From: Hoyosella rhizosphaerae
GTDB lineage: Bacteria > Actinomycetota > Actinomycetes > Mycobacteriales > Mycobacteriaceae
Length of the DNA: 64,000 nt
Reading direction: 5' to 3'
NCBI RefSeq assembly: GCF_014643175.1
Contig: NZ_BMJH01000001.1
Coordinates: 806,001-870,000 of the forward strand
Shown here one piece after another: positions 17,553 to 25,776 of this stretch (its first letter is position 1; the number at the start of each line of letters is the position of its first letter). The notes beneath the pieces were generated by a model, which saw only the letters and a list, made by a program, of their open reading frames with translations, ran no database searches and had not been told where the DNA came from. Position numbers and translations under genes: made by a program.

Positions 17553-18481
17553 GCCGAGGGAACCAAGAAAATCCAGGTTGTTCCCTCTGCCACTGTGAGA
17601 GGCTCCCCCGCCGAAGTGAAGAACAGCAGAGGGTCCTCGCTGCGCGTACGGCGCCACTGACCGACGTGTCGTTCCCCGTCGCGCAAGACGGTCACGGCAC
17701 CAGAACCGGTGGTGCGCGCTTCGGGTGAACCGAGCAAACCCGGCCGAATGTCTACTTCCTGCAGAACCACGGTGTCGGCGACAATGTTTCCGCTATCCGT
17801 GGTGCTTAGTGGCCGGCTATCGACATCGATCGTCCATGCGGATTTGTCACTGTCCCAGGTGATGGCATACGAGGCGAGACCGTAGTCGACTCGCTCGCCG
17901 GTGGTGATTTCACCGCCTAGTGGCGACTCCCCCACAGCAAGTACGGCACCTGCAGGAGGCTCCGACGGCTGGGGCAGAAGCCCAGGTCGGACGTACAGGT
18001 TGTGTGGTGAACTACGGCGGTTGTCTCGGAAGAAGGCTCCCGGAGTGTTTCCTTCTGTTGCGTTAATCAGAGGGGCGTCACGGAATCGGTCGAGTACCTC
18101 ATTAGCTGCACCAGAGTACGCAAATGTTGGCTCCCCTAGCAGCCTCAACAAATCTAGGTCTGTGATGCGAGCACTACGCACAGGACCGACAACCTCCGGG
18201 AGGGGCGCCTCAAAAACCGCGAGCAAGCGAGTAAGGCCTGCTTCAACAGGTTCAACGATGACTATATGCGCATCCCCAATGCCAGTTTGAGGCCGCGCCG
18301 CGGCAACATTGTCGACCTTCACTGCTATCAGCGGGTTCGGCTCCGGAGGCAACGGCTCATCTGTGGTTGGCGTGGCTGTTTCTTGCGGGTCTTCTTGCGG
18401 AGTTGGTTGCACGCAACTAGTGAGCATCAATGTCGGCGCGATGACCGCGACGGCAAGGGTGCGGAGGATCGCCCGAGTCAT
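17549..18481 (-). CDS. DUF3048-domain lipoprotein
   Basis: 310 residues from the ATG at 18481; longer in-frame starts give an N-terminus without sense. The signal peptide ends in LMLTSC, a lipobox with Cys23. A Pro/Thr/Glu-rich linker leads to the DUF3048 (YerB-like) domain: NPLIAVKVDNVAAARPQTG, VGPVRSARITDLDLL, FAYSGA and SPHNLY are its conserved blocks. It should be anchored on the outer face of the cytoplasmic membrane. Function is unknown in the family; wall- or envelope-linked roles have been proposed. Confidence 0.85.
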   Translation of the reverse strand: MTRAILRTLAVAVIAPTLMLTSCVQPTPQEDPQETATPTTDEPLPPEPNPLIAVKVDNVAAARPQTGIGDAHIVIVEPVEAGLTRLLAVFEAPLPEVVGPVRSARITDLDLLRLLGEPTFAYSGAANEVLDRFRDAPLINATEGNTPGAFFRDNRRSSPHNLYVRPGLLPQPSEPPAGAVLAVGESPLGGEITTGERVDYGLASYAITWDSDKSAWTIDVDSRPLSTTDSGNIVADTVVLQEVDIRPGLLGSPEARTTGSGAVTVLRDGERHVGQWRRTRSEDPLLFFTSAGEPLTVAEGTTWIFLVPSA

Positions 18482-18652
18482 GCGGACATTCCTACCACAG
18501 GGACACCCACCACAGAGGCGCACACCACCGGCAAGCCGATAATTCAAACAGAGTTGCAAAACCCAAATTCTGCACCTGCCGCTGACCAATTTTGCTTCCA
18601 AAAACCACCGTGACCGTCAAGATGGAGAGCAGTCCAGAGTTGGGAGCTCACG

Positions 18653-20230
18653 ATGGCATCTGAGAACGCGACAGCCACCAAAACAGATCAAGTTGGCTTC
18701 GGATCTGCGGTTCCTCCGGCCATCATCCCACCGGCAAGAATTTGGACAGGAAGGCTAGCCGGTCCACTCTTGGCGTTGGCCGCATACTTCCTCATCCCAG
18801 ATCACCCGGAACTGTCAGCAGCCGGACGCACCACTGCGGCCATCGCAGTGCTGATGGCGGTCTGGTGGATGACCGAAGCGCTCCCACTTTCGGCAACTGC
18901 GCTGGTCCCCATTGTGGCTTTCCCAGCCCTCGACATTCTGCCCATTGGTGACGCAACCGCGCCGTATGCCTCCCCCACGATTTTCCTTTTCATGGGCGGG
19001 TTCATGATTGCTCTCGCCATGCAGAAATGGAACCTGCACAAGCGAATCGCATTGCACACGGTGCAAATTGTGGGCACCCGGCCTAAACAGGTTGTGCTCG
19101 GGATGATGATCGCCACCGCGTTCCTGAGCATGTGGGTGTCTAATACCGCAACCACACTAATGATGCTGCCCATCGCAGTCAGTGTGCTCGCACTGGTAAT
19201 GGCAGGGAGCGACAAACTCGCAGATAAGGACGTGCGCAACTTCGCCGTCGGATTGATGCTCGCGATTGCCTACGCTGCATCAGTCGGTGGATTGGCAACC
19301 ATCATCGGTAGTCCCCCAAATGCGATCATGGTTGCGTTCGTCGAGGAGAACTACGGCATCAGTATCAGCTTCGCCGACTGGATGAAGATGGGCGTTCCCA
19401 TCTCCGTCTTATTCCTCTTCATTGTTTGGGGTCTTCTCACCTGGGTCATATTCCCCACAAAGATCAAATCTATTGTTGGCGGAAAAGCGATGCTGCACGA
19501 CGAGCTTCGCGCATTGGGCACAATCTCGCGCGGTGAGTGGAATGTGCTCGTCGTGTTCGTTGTGACCGCATTGCTGTGGGTGTTCCGTGAACCCCTCGCC
19601 GACATTGATGTTCTCGTGCGTGTGCTGCCGTTCATGGCGAATCTGTCTGATGCTGGCATCGCGATTGCGGCCGCATTGGTGCTGTTCTTGCTGCCGGTGT
19701 CAGTCAAGACGAGCCCGGAGTCTGGGCAACGAGAAATCATCAATACTTTGGATTGGAAAACCGCGCAATCCGGTGTTCCATGGGGCGTCTTGTTGCTGTT
19801 TGGTGGTGGGCTTAGCCTGGCAGGCGCTGTTAGCAGCACCGGGTTGGACGCTTATATTGGCGAGCAGGTCGGCGGACTTGGTGCTCTGCCCATCGTGCTC
19901 ATCGTCGCCGGGGTCGCGGTAATCGTGTTGCTGCTGACGGAGTTGACATCTAATACAGCAACCGCAGCAACGTTCTTGCCAGTTCTTGGTGGTGTGGCGC
20001 TCGGCTTGGGTATGGACCCAATGCTGTTGCTAGTTCCCGCTGTCTTGGCTGCCTCGTGCGCATTTATGTTGCCCGTCGCTACCCCGCCGAACGCTATTGT
20101 GTTTGGTTCCGGGTACGTCACCATCGGTCAAATGATGCGCGCCGGGATTTGGCTCAACGTCATCGGCATTGTGCTGATAACGGTGGCTGTCTTCACGTTC
20201 GGCGGGTGGGCGCTAGGTATCGAGTTTTGA
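18653..20230 (+). CDS. DASS/SLC13-family sodium:anion (dicarboxylate or sulfate) symporter
   Basis: 525 residues with about 12 membrane segments. Two Ser-Asn-Thr motifs that bind substrate and Na+ in this family are visible: WVSNTATTLMMLPIA in the first half and LTSNTATAATFLPV in the second, each followed by a Pro-Pro-Asn-Ala (GSPPNAIM, ATPPNAIV). This internal two-fold repeat is the VcINDY fold. It imports C4-dicarboxylates or sulfate with Na+; the sequence does not decide which. It is monocistronic, with a 170-bp upstream region. Confidence 0.9.
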   Translation: MASENATATKTDQVGFGSAVPPAIIPPARIWTGRLAGPLLALAAYFLIPDHPELSAAGRTTAAIAVLMAVWWMTEALPLSATALVPIVAFPALDILPIGDATAPYASPTIFLFMGGFMIALAMQKWNLHKRIALHTVQIVGTRPKQVVLGMMIATAFLSMWVSNTATTLMMLPIAVSVLALVMAGSDKLADKDVRNFAVGLMLAIAYAASVGGLATIIGSPPNAIMVAFVEENYGISISFADWMKMGVPISVLFLFIVWGLLTWVIFPTKIKSIVGGKAMLHDELRALGTISRGEWNVLVVFVVTALLWVFREPLADIDVLVRVLPFMANLSDAGIAIAAALVLFLLPVSVKTSPESGQREIINTLDWKTAQSGVPWGVLLLFGGGLSLAGAVSSTGLDAYIGEQVGGLGALPIVLIVAGVAVIVLLLTELTSNTATAATFLPVLGGVALGLGMDPMLLLVPAVLAASCAFMLPVATPPNAIVFGSGYVTIGQMMRAGIWLNVIGIVLITVAVFTFGGWALGIEF

Positions 20231-20236
20231 CGTCAG

Positions 20237-21502
20237 CTAGTCTGCGCTGCCTGAATCTTGGTCGGCATCGGCATCATCAGTCAGGTCATCCTCAGTGACC
20301 GGGTCGGGAAGCACAAACGTCATCGTCACGGTTTGGCCGTCGTCGACGAGTTCCGCGACCTGTGGACCTATGTTGGGGTGTGTGTCAGGGGATATTGCCG
20401 CACCGTAGCAACCGGTGGTAGCGGTCAAAGATGCAGAACCACTGCTATCAGTGACGACGGTACCGACGGCGGTTGACGCACCTTCAAAGCTGCTCAATGG
20501 GCACGTTGGGGTACGGACTATGCCGATGGTGAGGCCTTCGACCGGTTGTCCGGACTCGGTGCGCGCAACGATGGCGATCGTGCCTGACTTTTCGCCTACG
20601 GTGTCAGGAGCGTTCTGCGTGACAGAGACATGGTTCGGACTACTGCCGACATTAAAATAGACCACAGGTTCTGTGAGAAAGTAGCCGGTGTTTCCACGCA
20701 CGTGTGTTGCGGCGTAGCAACCAGGGTCTAGCGCGATGTGGATGCGCCCACTCGCATCAGACGGCGGGGTCCCCCAGCTAGTAGAGGGGTCTCCGCAGCG
20801 ATGAATTGTGATTTCGTGTCCAGCAATATTGTGCTCAGACGACGCATCATTGACGTTGATTGTGGCAGGTACCCAGTTTGAGGAAAGACCTCTGGGACCA
20901 TCGTAGAACCGCAGTTCCCCAGTGGCTGATTGTCCACTTTCGAGGTTGTTGACGGTGTGCATGCCTTCAGGGATTGGATAGACGCTGTTGGGTAGTGACT
21001 CAATTCCGTAGTGAAAACAGCCGGCAGGGACGGTGATGGTTGCATAACCTTCGACAGAACTCTGCGCGAAGTAGTCGCGTTCCGGCTCCGCGCCAAGGAT
21101 TGGGCCATCTATGTCGCATTCGGTGAAGTGGCTTGCGCGAACGGTGACGTCGCGGATGGGTGCTCCGGCGAGCGTGCGGGTTTCGATGGTGAGCGTAGAT
21201 CGCGTCGCTTCGGCACCTGGAGTGTCGCGAATAGTAGGGCGCACGTTCGGATCGGGTTGTGGTTGTTCGGGTGCCTGCGTTGCGCTGGGGGTGCTTCGCG
21301 GCGCAGTTGGAGTTGTTGCAGCAGGAGTTGTTGCAGTAGGGCCTGGGGCATCGGTGGAGCGCGTGTCGGTTGGTGCGGGGATCTGCTGAGTAGGCAGCGG
21401 TTCGGCATAGGTGTAGTTGAGGTCCGTCATGCTGCCGCAGCCGGCAACCATTAAGCCGACCGATGCGGCCGCAACCGCGAGTGCATATTTGTGATGTCGC
21501 AC
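20237..21502 (-). CDS. Lipoprotein with three cysteine-paired beta modules
   Basis: 421 residues from a GTG at 21502 with AAGGGA upstream. Signal peptide with lipobox LMVAGC (Cys22), then a Thr/Pro/Ala-rich wall-spanning linker to about residue 95. Three modules follow (about 97-165, 200-265, 300-385). Each has a Thr-x-x-Gly-x-Pro-(V/I)-type start, one Cys in the middle and a second in GC(Y/F) near its end (PAGCFHYG, DPGCYAATH, TTGCYGAA). The pattern resembles prealbumin/CnaB-like beta sandwiches with a disulfide in place of an isopeptide bond. Adhesion or envelope structure is a guess. A paralogue is at 34755-35603. Confidence 0.7.
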   Translation of the reverse strand: MRHHKYALAVAAASVGLMVAGCGSMTDLNYTYAEPLPTQQIPAPTDTRSTDAPGPTATTPAATTPTAPRSTPSATQAPEQPQPDPNVRPTIRDTPGAEATRSTLTIETRTLAGAPIRDVTVRASHFTECDIDGPILGAEPERDYFAQSSVEGYATITVPAGCFHYGIESLPNSVYPIPEGMHTVNNLESGQSATGELRFYDGPRGLSSNWVPATINVNDASSEHNIAGHEITIHRCGDPSTSWGTPPSDASGRIHIALDPGCYAATHVRGNTGYFLTEPVVYFNVGSSPNHVSVTQNAPDTVGEKSGTIAIVARTESGQPVEGLTIGIVRTPTCPLSSFEGASTAVGTVVTDSSGSASLTATTGCYGAAISPDTHPNIGPQVAELVDDGQTVTMTFVLPDPVTEDDLTDDADADQDSGSAD

Positions 21503-21593
21503 AAATGTCCCTTCGTTCCAAACTCGTACACGTTTTACTTACTAGGTTTCTCGGCTGGGGAGCTGCCACCGTTACCAAGATCGCCATATCTGC

Positions 21594-21609
21594 AGTGATC
21601 GTGATCACT
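21594..21609. promoter_or_regulatory. CRP/GlxR-type binding site
   Basis: AGTGATCGTGATCACT is a perfect palindrome that fits xGTGA-N6-TCACx. It lies between the divergent lipoprotein (start 21502) and MBL-fold (start 21671) genes. Confidence 0.55.
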
Positions 21610-21670
21610 CTGTAACCTGAACTATGGCGCAGGTTGCGTTGAAAACGGAGGCGACAGGAGGGCCGTCACT

Positions 21671-22306
21671 ATGAGGCAGATTCAACCCGACCTATGGGAA
21701 ACTGAGCCCGAATTCCCCGCTCCGGGGCTCAAGACGCACGCATACTTGTGGGTACGCCCGGACGGAAATGTGTTGCTGTACAACACCACTCTCGAATCCG
21801 AACTCGACGAAATCGAACGTCTCGGTGGTGTACGCCACCACTACCTGAGTCATCAGGATGAAATTGCGTCGTCCCTGCGCACTATCCGCGACCGATTCGG
21901 GTCAACGCTCCACATTCACGCATCAGAGGGCCATCTGTTAGATGAGGTGGTGCCGGAGCACGAGACGTTCAGCGACCGCCACGTCATCGACGGGGAATTC
22001 GAAATAATCCCCACGCCTGGCCACACACCAGGCAGCACATGCTTTATCGTCCACGGCGCAGGCGGGCAATACTTGTTTACCGGCGACACACTCATCCGCG
22101 GCAGTAACGGCCACTGGTTTACGGCCTACTTTGACGGCTTCTCCGACTACGACGCACTAGTAAACACACTAGAGATGCTGTCTACCTTGTCGCCGGACAT
22201 CATCATCTCCAGCGCATTCTCCGGCGATTCTGGCGTGACGGTATTAGGCGACGACCTGTGGCCATTGTGTGTCAACGAAGCGCTCGATGGGTTGCGGCGA
22301 AGCTAG
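21671..22306 (+). CDS. Metallo-beta-lactamase-fold hydrolase with altered metal motif
   Basis: 211 residues, start supported by ACAGGAGG upstream. The fold is clear: TPGHTPGS with metal ligand His118 and FTGDTL with bridging Asp139. The usual HxHxDH motif reads L-S-H-Q-D-E (59-64), keeping His61 and Asp63 but losing the first and last His. Related proteins with an HxDE variant exist in databases as uncharacterised MBL-fold proteins; a one-metal or non-zinc site is possible. Substrate unknown. The stop overlaps that of the convergent GMC gene (CTAG). Confidence 0.85.
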   Translation: MRQIQPDLWETEPEFPAPGLKTHAYLWVRPDGNVLLYNTTLESELDEIERLGGVRHHYLSHQDEIASSLRTIRDRFGSTLHIHASEGHLLDEVVPEHETFSDRHVIDGEFEIIPTPGHTPGSTCFIVHGAGGQYLFTGDTLIRGSNGHWFTAYFDGFSDYDALVNTLEMLSTLSPDIIISSAFSGDSGVTVLGDDLWPLCVNEALDGLRRS

Positions 22307-23889
22307 TGTGACTTGATGTAGTCGGCTGCCTTCTCCCCAATCAGCACTGACGGTGCGTGTGTGTGCCCGCGGATGATCGTCGGCATCACCGAAGCATCGG
22401 CAACCCTCAAACCTGACACACCTCGCACACGCAGTTGAGGGTCGACCACACTGTTCTTGTCCATGCCCATGCGGCACGTTCCCACCGGGTGATAGAGAGT
22501 GTGCGCGTACTGCTCAAGGCAAATCTCAATTAGTTCATCTACTGGAGCGTCGGCTGGAGCAGGCGGTTGCAAATAGTCGCCGAAATGGCGAGCAAGCGCT
22601 GGCGAGGCAGCAAGCTCGGTGCAAGTACGAAGGCCGGCGATCATGGCCGCACGATCAACCCCACCCGGATCTGACAGATACTTCGGATCAATACGAGGTT
22701 TGTCGAAGGGGTCTGGCGTCACCAAGGTGATATCCCCTGAGCTTTTCGGCTTGAGAAGCACTGATCCGAGCACAGCACCATGGCCGTCTGGTTGCACAAG
22801 ACCTTCGCGGATAAACGGACCAGGCCCAAAAAGTAGTTCAATATCTGCATGTTCCAACCCTGCGCGGCTATGCACAAACCCGTAGGCCTCCGCTACGGGC
22901 GAGGTCAACATTCCTCGCCGACGCACAAGATAGTTCACCAGTTCAGGCGGGCTTTCCGCCGACAGCAAGCTGCCTTTTTCAACGCTATACACAATCCCTG
23001 CAACCAGGTGATCTTGCAGGTTCTGCCCGACCTCGGGGGCGTCATGCACAACGGCGATACCGTGTTCGACAAGATGTTGAGCTGAGCCAATTCCAGACAG
23101 CATGAGCAGGTGTGGAGTGTTGATTGCACCGCCGCAAAGGATGACTTCGCGTCGAGCCCGGATGTGCGTCAGTTGGCCATCGCGTGCAAACGCGACGCCC
23201 TGTGCGCGAGTGCCGTCGAAGGTAACGCTGGTGGCGTAGGCATTAGTGAGCACGGTCAAGTTGCTGCGTTTGGCCGCGGGCCGGAGATAGGCGTCCGCTG
23301 TACTCCAACGTGCGCCGCGCTTCTGGGTCACCATCGTTTGCGAGAACCCGGATGGGTGCGGAGTGTTCGCCCGCTCAATCTTGAAACCGCACTCCTGCAC
23401 GGCCGTCAGAAAGTCACCCGTGAGGGCGCGTGGGCTTCGTTGTTCCGAAACAACGATCGGGCCGGATTTGCCATCGCCCGGTGAACGCCCATTCTGAACA
23501 TTCTCTATTCGTTGAAAGTAGGGCAGAACTTTCTGGAACGACCAGTCATGGCCTGCGTGGGTGGACCATTCGTCGTAATCGGCGGCATAGCCGCGAACCC
23601 ACATCATGGCGTTCATAGAGGAACAACCACCGAGCGTTTTGCCTCGCGGCCAGTATATTTGCCTGCCCCCAAGTTGCGGTTGAGGCGTCGTGGAGTAGTC
23701 CCAATCGACATCGGTCCTATATAGCTTCGAAAAAGCCGCAGGAATATGAATGAACTGGTTGGTGTCCTCCGGTCCGGCTTCAAGGATCGCAACCGTGGTC
23801 GAGAGGTCCTCACTCAACCGGGCAGCAACGACTGCACCGGCTGATCCGGATCCGACAACTACGTAGTCAACTTCTACTGGCGTGGTCAT
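22303..23889 (-). CDS. GMC-family FAD alcohol oxidoreductase (choline dehydrogenase-like)
   Basis: 528 residues. The N-terminal dinucleotide fold (VVVGSGSAGAVVAARLSE), the GMC signature WPRGKTLGGCSSMNAMMWVRG and the C-terminal catalytic pair regions YHPVGTCRMG and RGHTHAPSVLIGEKAA are all present. Length and motifs match BetA-like choline dehydrogenases and other primary-alcohol oxidases. It starts 6 nt after the aldehyde dehydrogenase stop, so alcohol to aldehyde to acid in one operon is likely. With the divergent BCCT carrier, choline is the best guess for the substrate. Confidence 0.88.
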   Translation of the reverse strand: MTTPVEVDYVVVGSGSAGAVVAARLSEDLSTTVAILEAGPEDTNQFIHIPAAFSKLYRTDVDWDYSTTPQPQLGGRQIYWPRGKTLGGCSSMNAMMWVRGYAADYDEWSTHAGHDWSFQKVLPYFQRIENVQNGRSPGDGKSGPIVVSEQRSPRALTGDFLTAVQECGFKIERANTPHPSGFSQTMVTQKRGARWSTADAYLRPAAKRSNLTVLTNAYATSVTFDGTRAQGVAFARDGQLTHIRARREVILCGGAINTPHLLMLSGIGSAQHLVEHGIAVVHDAPEVGQNLQDHLVAGIVYSVEKGSLLSAESPPELVNYLVRRRGMLTSPVAEAYGFVHSRAGLEHADIELLFGPGPFIREGLVQPDGHGAVLGSVLLKPKSSGDITLVTPDPFDKPRIDPKYLSDPGGVDRAAMIAGLRTCTELAASPALARHFGDYLQPPAPADAPVDELIEICLEQYAHTLYHPVGTCRMGMDKNSVVDPQLRVRGVSGLRVADASVMPTIIRGHTHAPSVLIGEKAADYIKSH

Positions 23890-23895
23890 GGGGCC

Positions 23896-25605
23896 CTAAC
23901 CGCGCAGCGCTGACGCGAAGATGCCTGGAAGCTTCACCCAAGAAGGGTTTGCAGAGAACTCGGTGAGTCTTCGGCCTGTGGTGGCCGCGGTGGTGTTCGT
24001 GACGAACCACGGTGGGCGGGGCGACAGCGCGAGTTCGCGGTTGAGTAGTGAACGTGGGGCTGGGCGGAATGGCCCATACACAACGGTGCGTTCAGGCTTG
24101 TCGATCAGGAATGCGTTGTGTACTACGCCAATTCCGCTTTGCACGTCGTTGAGTGTGTGACCGGGGAACGCCCCCCATGTTGCTCGCGCAGTGAGGTAAC
24201 CGACACCCGTCCATGCGTTCAGCGCAACGGTGCCGTAGTGCAGATCCTCAATAGCCTGATCAAGCTTCTTACCGAGACTGTTGATCGTATTGGGGTGGGC
24301 AACGAGGTTCACACCTAATGTTCCGGCACAATGTTCGTTCGCGAATGCCACCGCGTTAGCTAGGAAGTCAGCAGCATCGCCGGGCAACTCGGCAACGGCG
24401 AGGACGGGTGCGAAATACTCAGTGTGCAGCGCTGGGGAATCTGAGGTGATTCCCGAAATGAGCACGCGGGTACCTATCTTCTCCGCAATTTCGTGGGTAT
24501 CGAGCGCTGAACTGATCCTTTGATCGCTTCCCGGGTAGTACGGGGTGCGCGGCGGCGCATTCGTCAGCACTTCGCGGAGCGCAGTTAAGAACTGTTCCTT
24601 CTGTGCCCACTCGGCGGGCACCACGACGATTTGTGATGCGACGCAGTTATAGCCGCCGTTATGGAGTCTCTGGGTTGCGACGTGTTCAGCTTGGAATTTG
24701 ATGTCGGCGGCCGACCACTCCCCAGGAATGATGATGACCGGTGACACACCGCCAAGTTCGCTCGTGATGGGTTTGGTGAGCAGTGGGGCGTTGTCACGTT
24801 TCCGCTTCTCCCCTTCTTCGCCTGTGCCGAACACGATCGCGTCGTGAGTCACCGCACTGCCAGTCATGTGGACATGGGCGACCGCGTCGTGGTTGACGAG
24901 GTAGGTTCCGACATCAGCCCCACCCGTGACGATCCGCACGACGCCAAAATCAATAAGCGGCCGAAACACCTTCTGAAACACCGGAAGCATTCGGTCCATG
25001 ATCGGGTTGAGTTTCAGAATGACCACGCGATTGTGGGCGAACAGTTCGTACAAGACGTCGAGTGGTGCGATGGACGTAATGTTTCCTGCACCGAGCACCA
25101 CTCCAATGCCATGGGTTTCGGTGGGGTTGCGTTGAGCTAGCCCGGCATTGCTCCGTGCTTCGTCTTCCGTGACTCCTGGCTGCAACCACACATTGGCTCG
25201 GAAACCGTTCATCAACAAAGTGTCGAATGCGTTGAGCGGCAGTACTTTCACGGCTACACGGGCGCCTGGCGCTTGAGAAAATTCGGCATTATCGAGTGGG
25301 CTCTTGCCACCGTCGAGGGACTGCACGGTCTCCGCCAACGCAGCGGTTGCTGTAATAACCGGGTACGGCCCGGACATCCATTCCTCACCCACCAGCGCCG
25401 ACTCAGCAGGTAGGTCTTTTATTGCGGACGCTGCCTCAACCCACTGTTCGGCGCATTGGCCCGTCAGCAGCCGAATTTGGTCTAACAGTTCGCGTCTGCG
25501 CACGAGCGGCGTGGATCCCCAGAGCTTTTCTCCTGCGCTTAGCTCAGCCAACGCTGTATCGATGTTCGGGAAACTGGAGGGCGGCGGCGAACTTTCTCGT
25601 GGCAC
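23896..25605 (-). CDS. Aldehyde dehydrogenase, long form
   Basis: 569 residues from a GTG at 25605. Catalytic Glu in TSELGGVSP and nucleophile Cys in GGYNCVASQ identify the ALDH fold, with cofactor region VVLGAGNITSIAPLD. The protein is some 70-80 residues longer than typical betaine-aldehyde dehydrogenases (about 490), with an atypical N-terminus and a C-terminal tail, so it is not a standard BetB. It is the first gene of an operon with the GMC oxidoreductase and likely oxidises that enzyme's aldehyde product with NAD(P)+. Confidence 0.88.
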   Translation of the reverse strand: MPRESSPPPSSFPNIDTALAELSAGEKLWGSTPLVRRRELLDQIRLLTGQCAEQWVEAASAIKDLPAESALVGEEWMSGPYPVITATAALAETVQSLDGGKSPLDNAEFSQAPGARVAVKVLPLNAFDTLLMNGFRANVWLQPGVTEDEARSNAGLAQRNPTETHGIGVVLGAGNITSIAPLDVLYELFAHNRVVILKLNPIMDRMLPVFQKVFRPLIDFGVVRIVTGGADVGTYLVNHDAVAHVHMTGSAVTHDAIVFGTGEEGEKRKRDNAPLLTKPITSELGGVSPVIIIPGEWSAADIKFQAEHVATQRLHNGGYNCVASQIVVVPAEWAQKEQFLTALREVLTNAPPRTPYYPGSDQRISSALDTHEIAEKIGTRVLISGITSDSPALHTEYFAPVLAVAELPGDAADFLANAVAFANEHCAGTLGVNLVAHPNTINSLGKKLDQAIEDLHYGTVALNAWTGVGYLTARATWGAFPGHTLNDVQSGIGVVHNAFLIDKPERTVVYGPFRPAPRSLLNRELALSPRPPWFVTNTTAATTGRRLTEFSANPSWVKLPGIFASALRG

Positions 25606-25635
25606 GGGTACCTACTCTCACTTGTCGCACGCGCA

Positions 25636-25651
25636 TGTGGTCTACGACACA
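25636..25651. promoter_or_regulatory. CRP/GlxR-like site 1, ALDH/BCCT divergent promoter
   Basis: TGTGGTCTACGACACA keeps the TGTG...CACA frame with one change in each inner half-site position. It lies 31 bp upstream of the ALDH start. Confidence 0.45.
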
Positions 25652-25712
25652 CATTAGCGCGTTTCGAGCCGACGGACGGATTTGTGTTGGCATATCATTT
25701 TTCGCAACTCGG

Positions 25713-25728
25713 TGTGACATAGACCACA
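25713..25728. promoter_or_regulatory. CRP/GlxR-like site 2, ALDH/BCCT divergent promoter
   Basis: TGTGACATAGACCACA; read on the other strand it matches site 1 at 14 of 16 positions. It lies 49 bp upstream of the BCCT start. Two similar sites 77 bp apart between divergent genes suggest joint control. Confidence 0.5.
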
Positions 25729-25776
25729 AAGTGTCATGATCATATAAGGACACCGCCTCGGCCAAGGAGCACCCAC

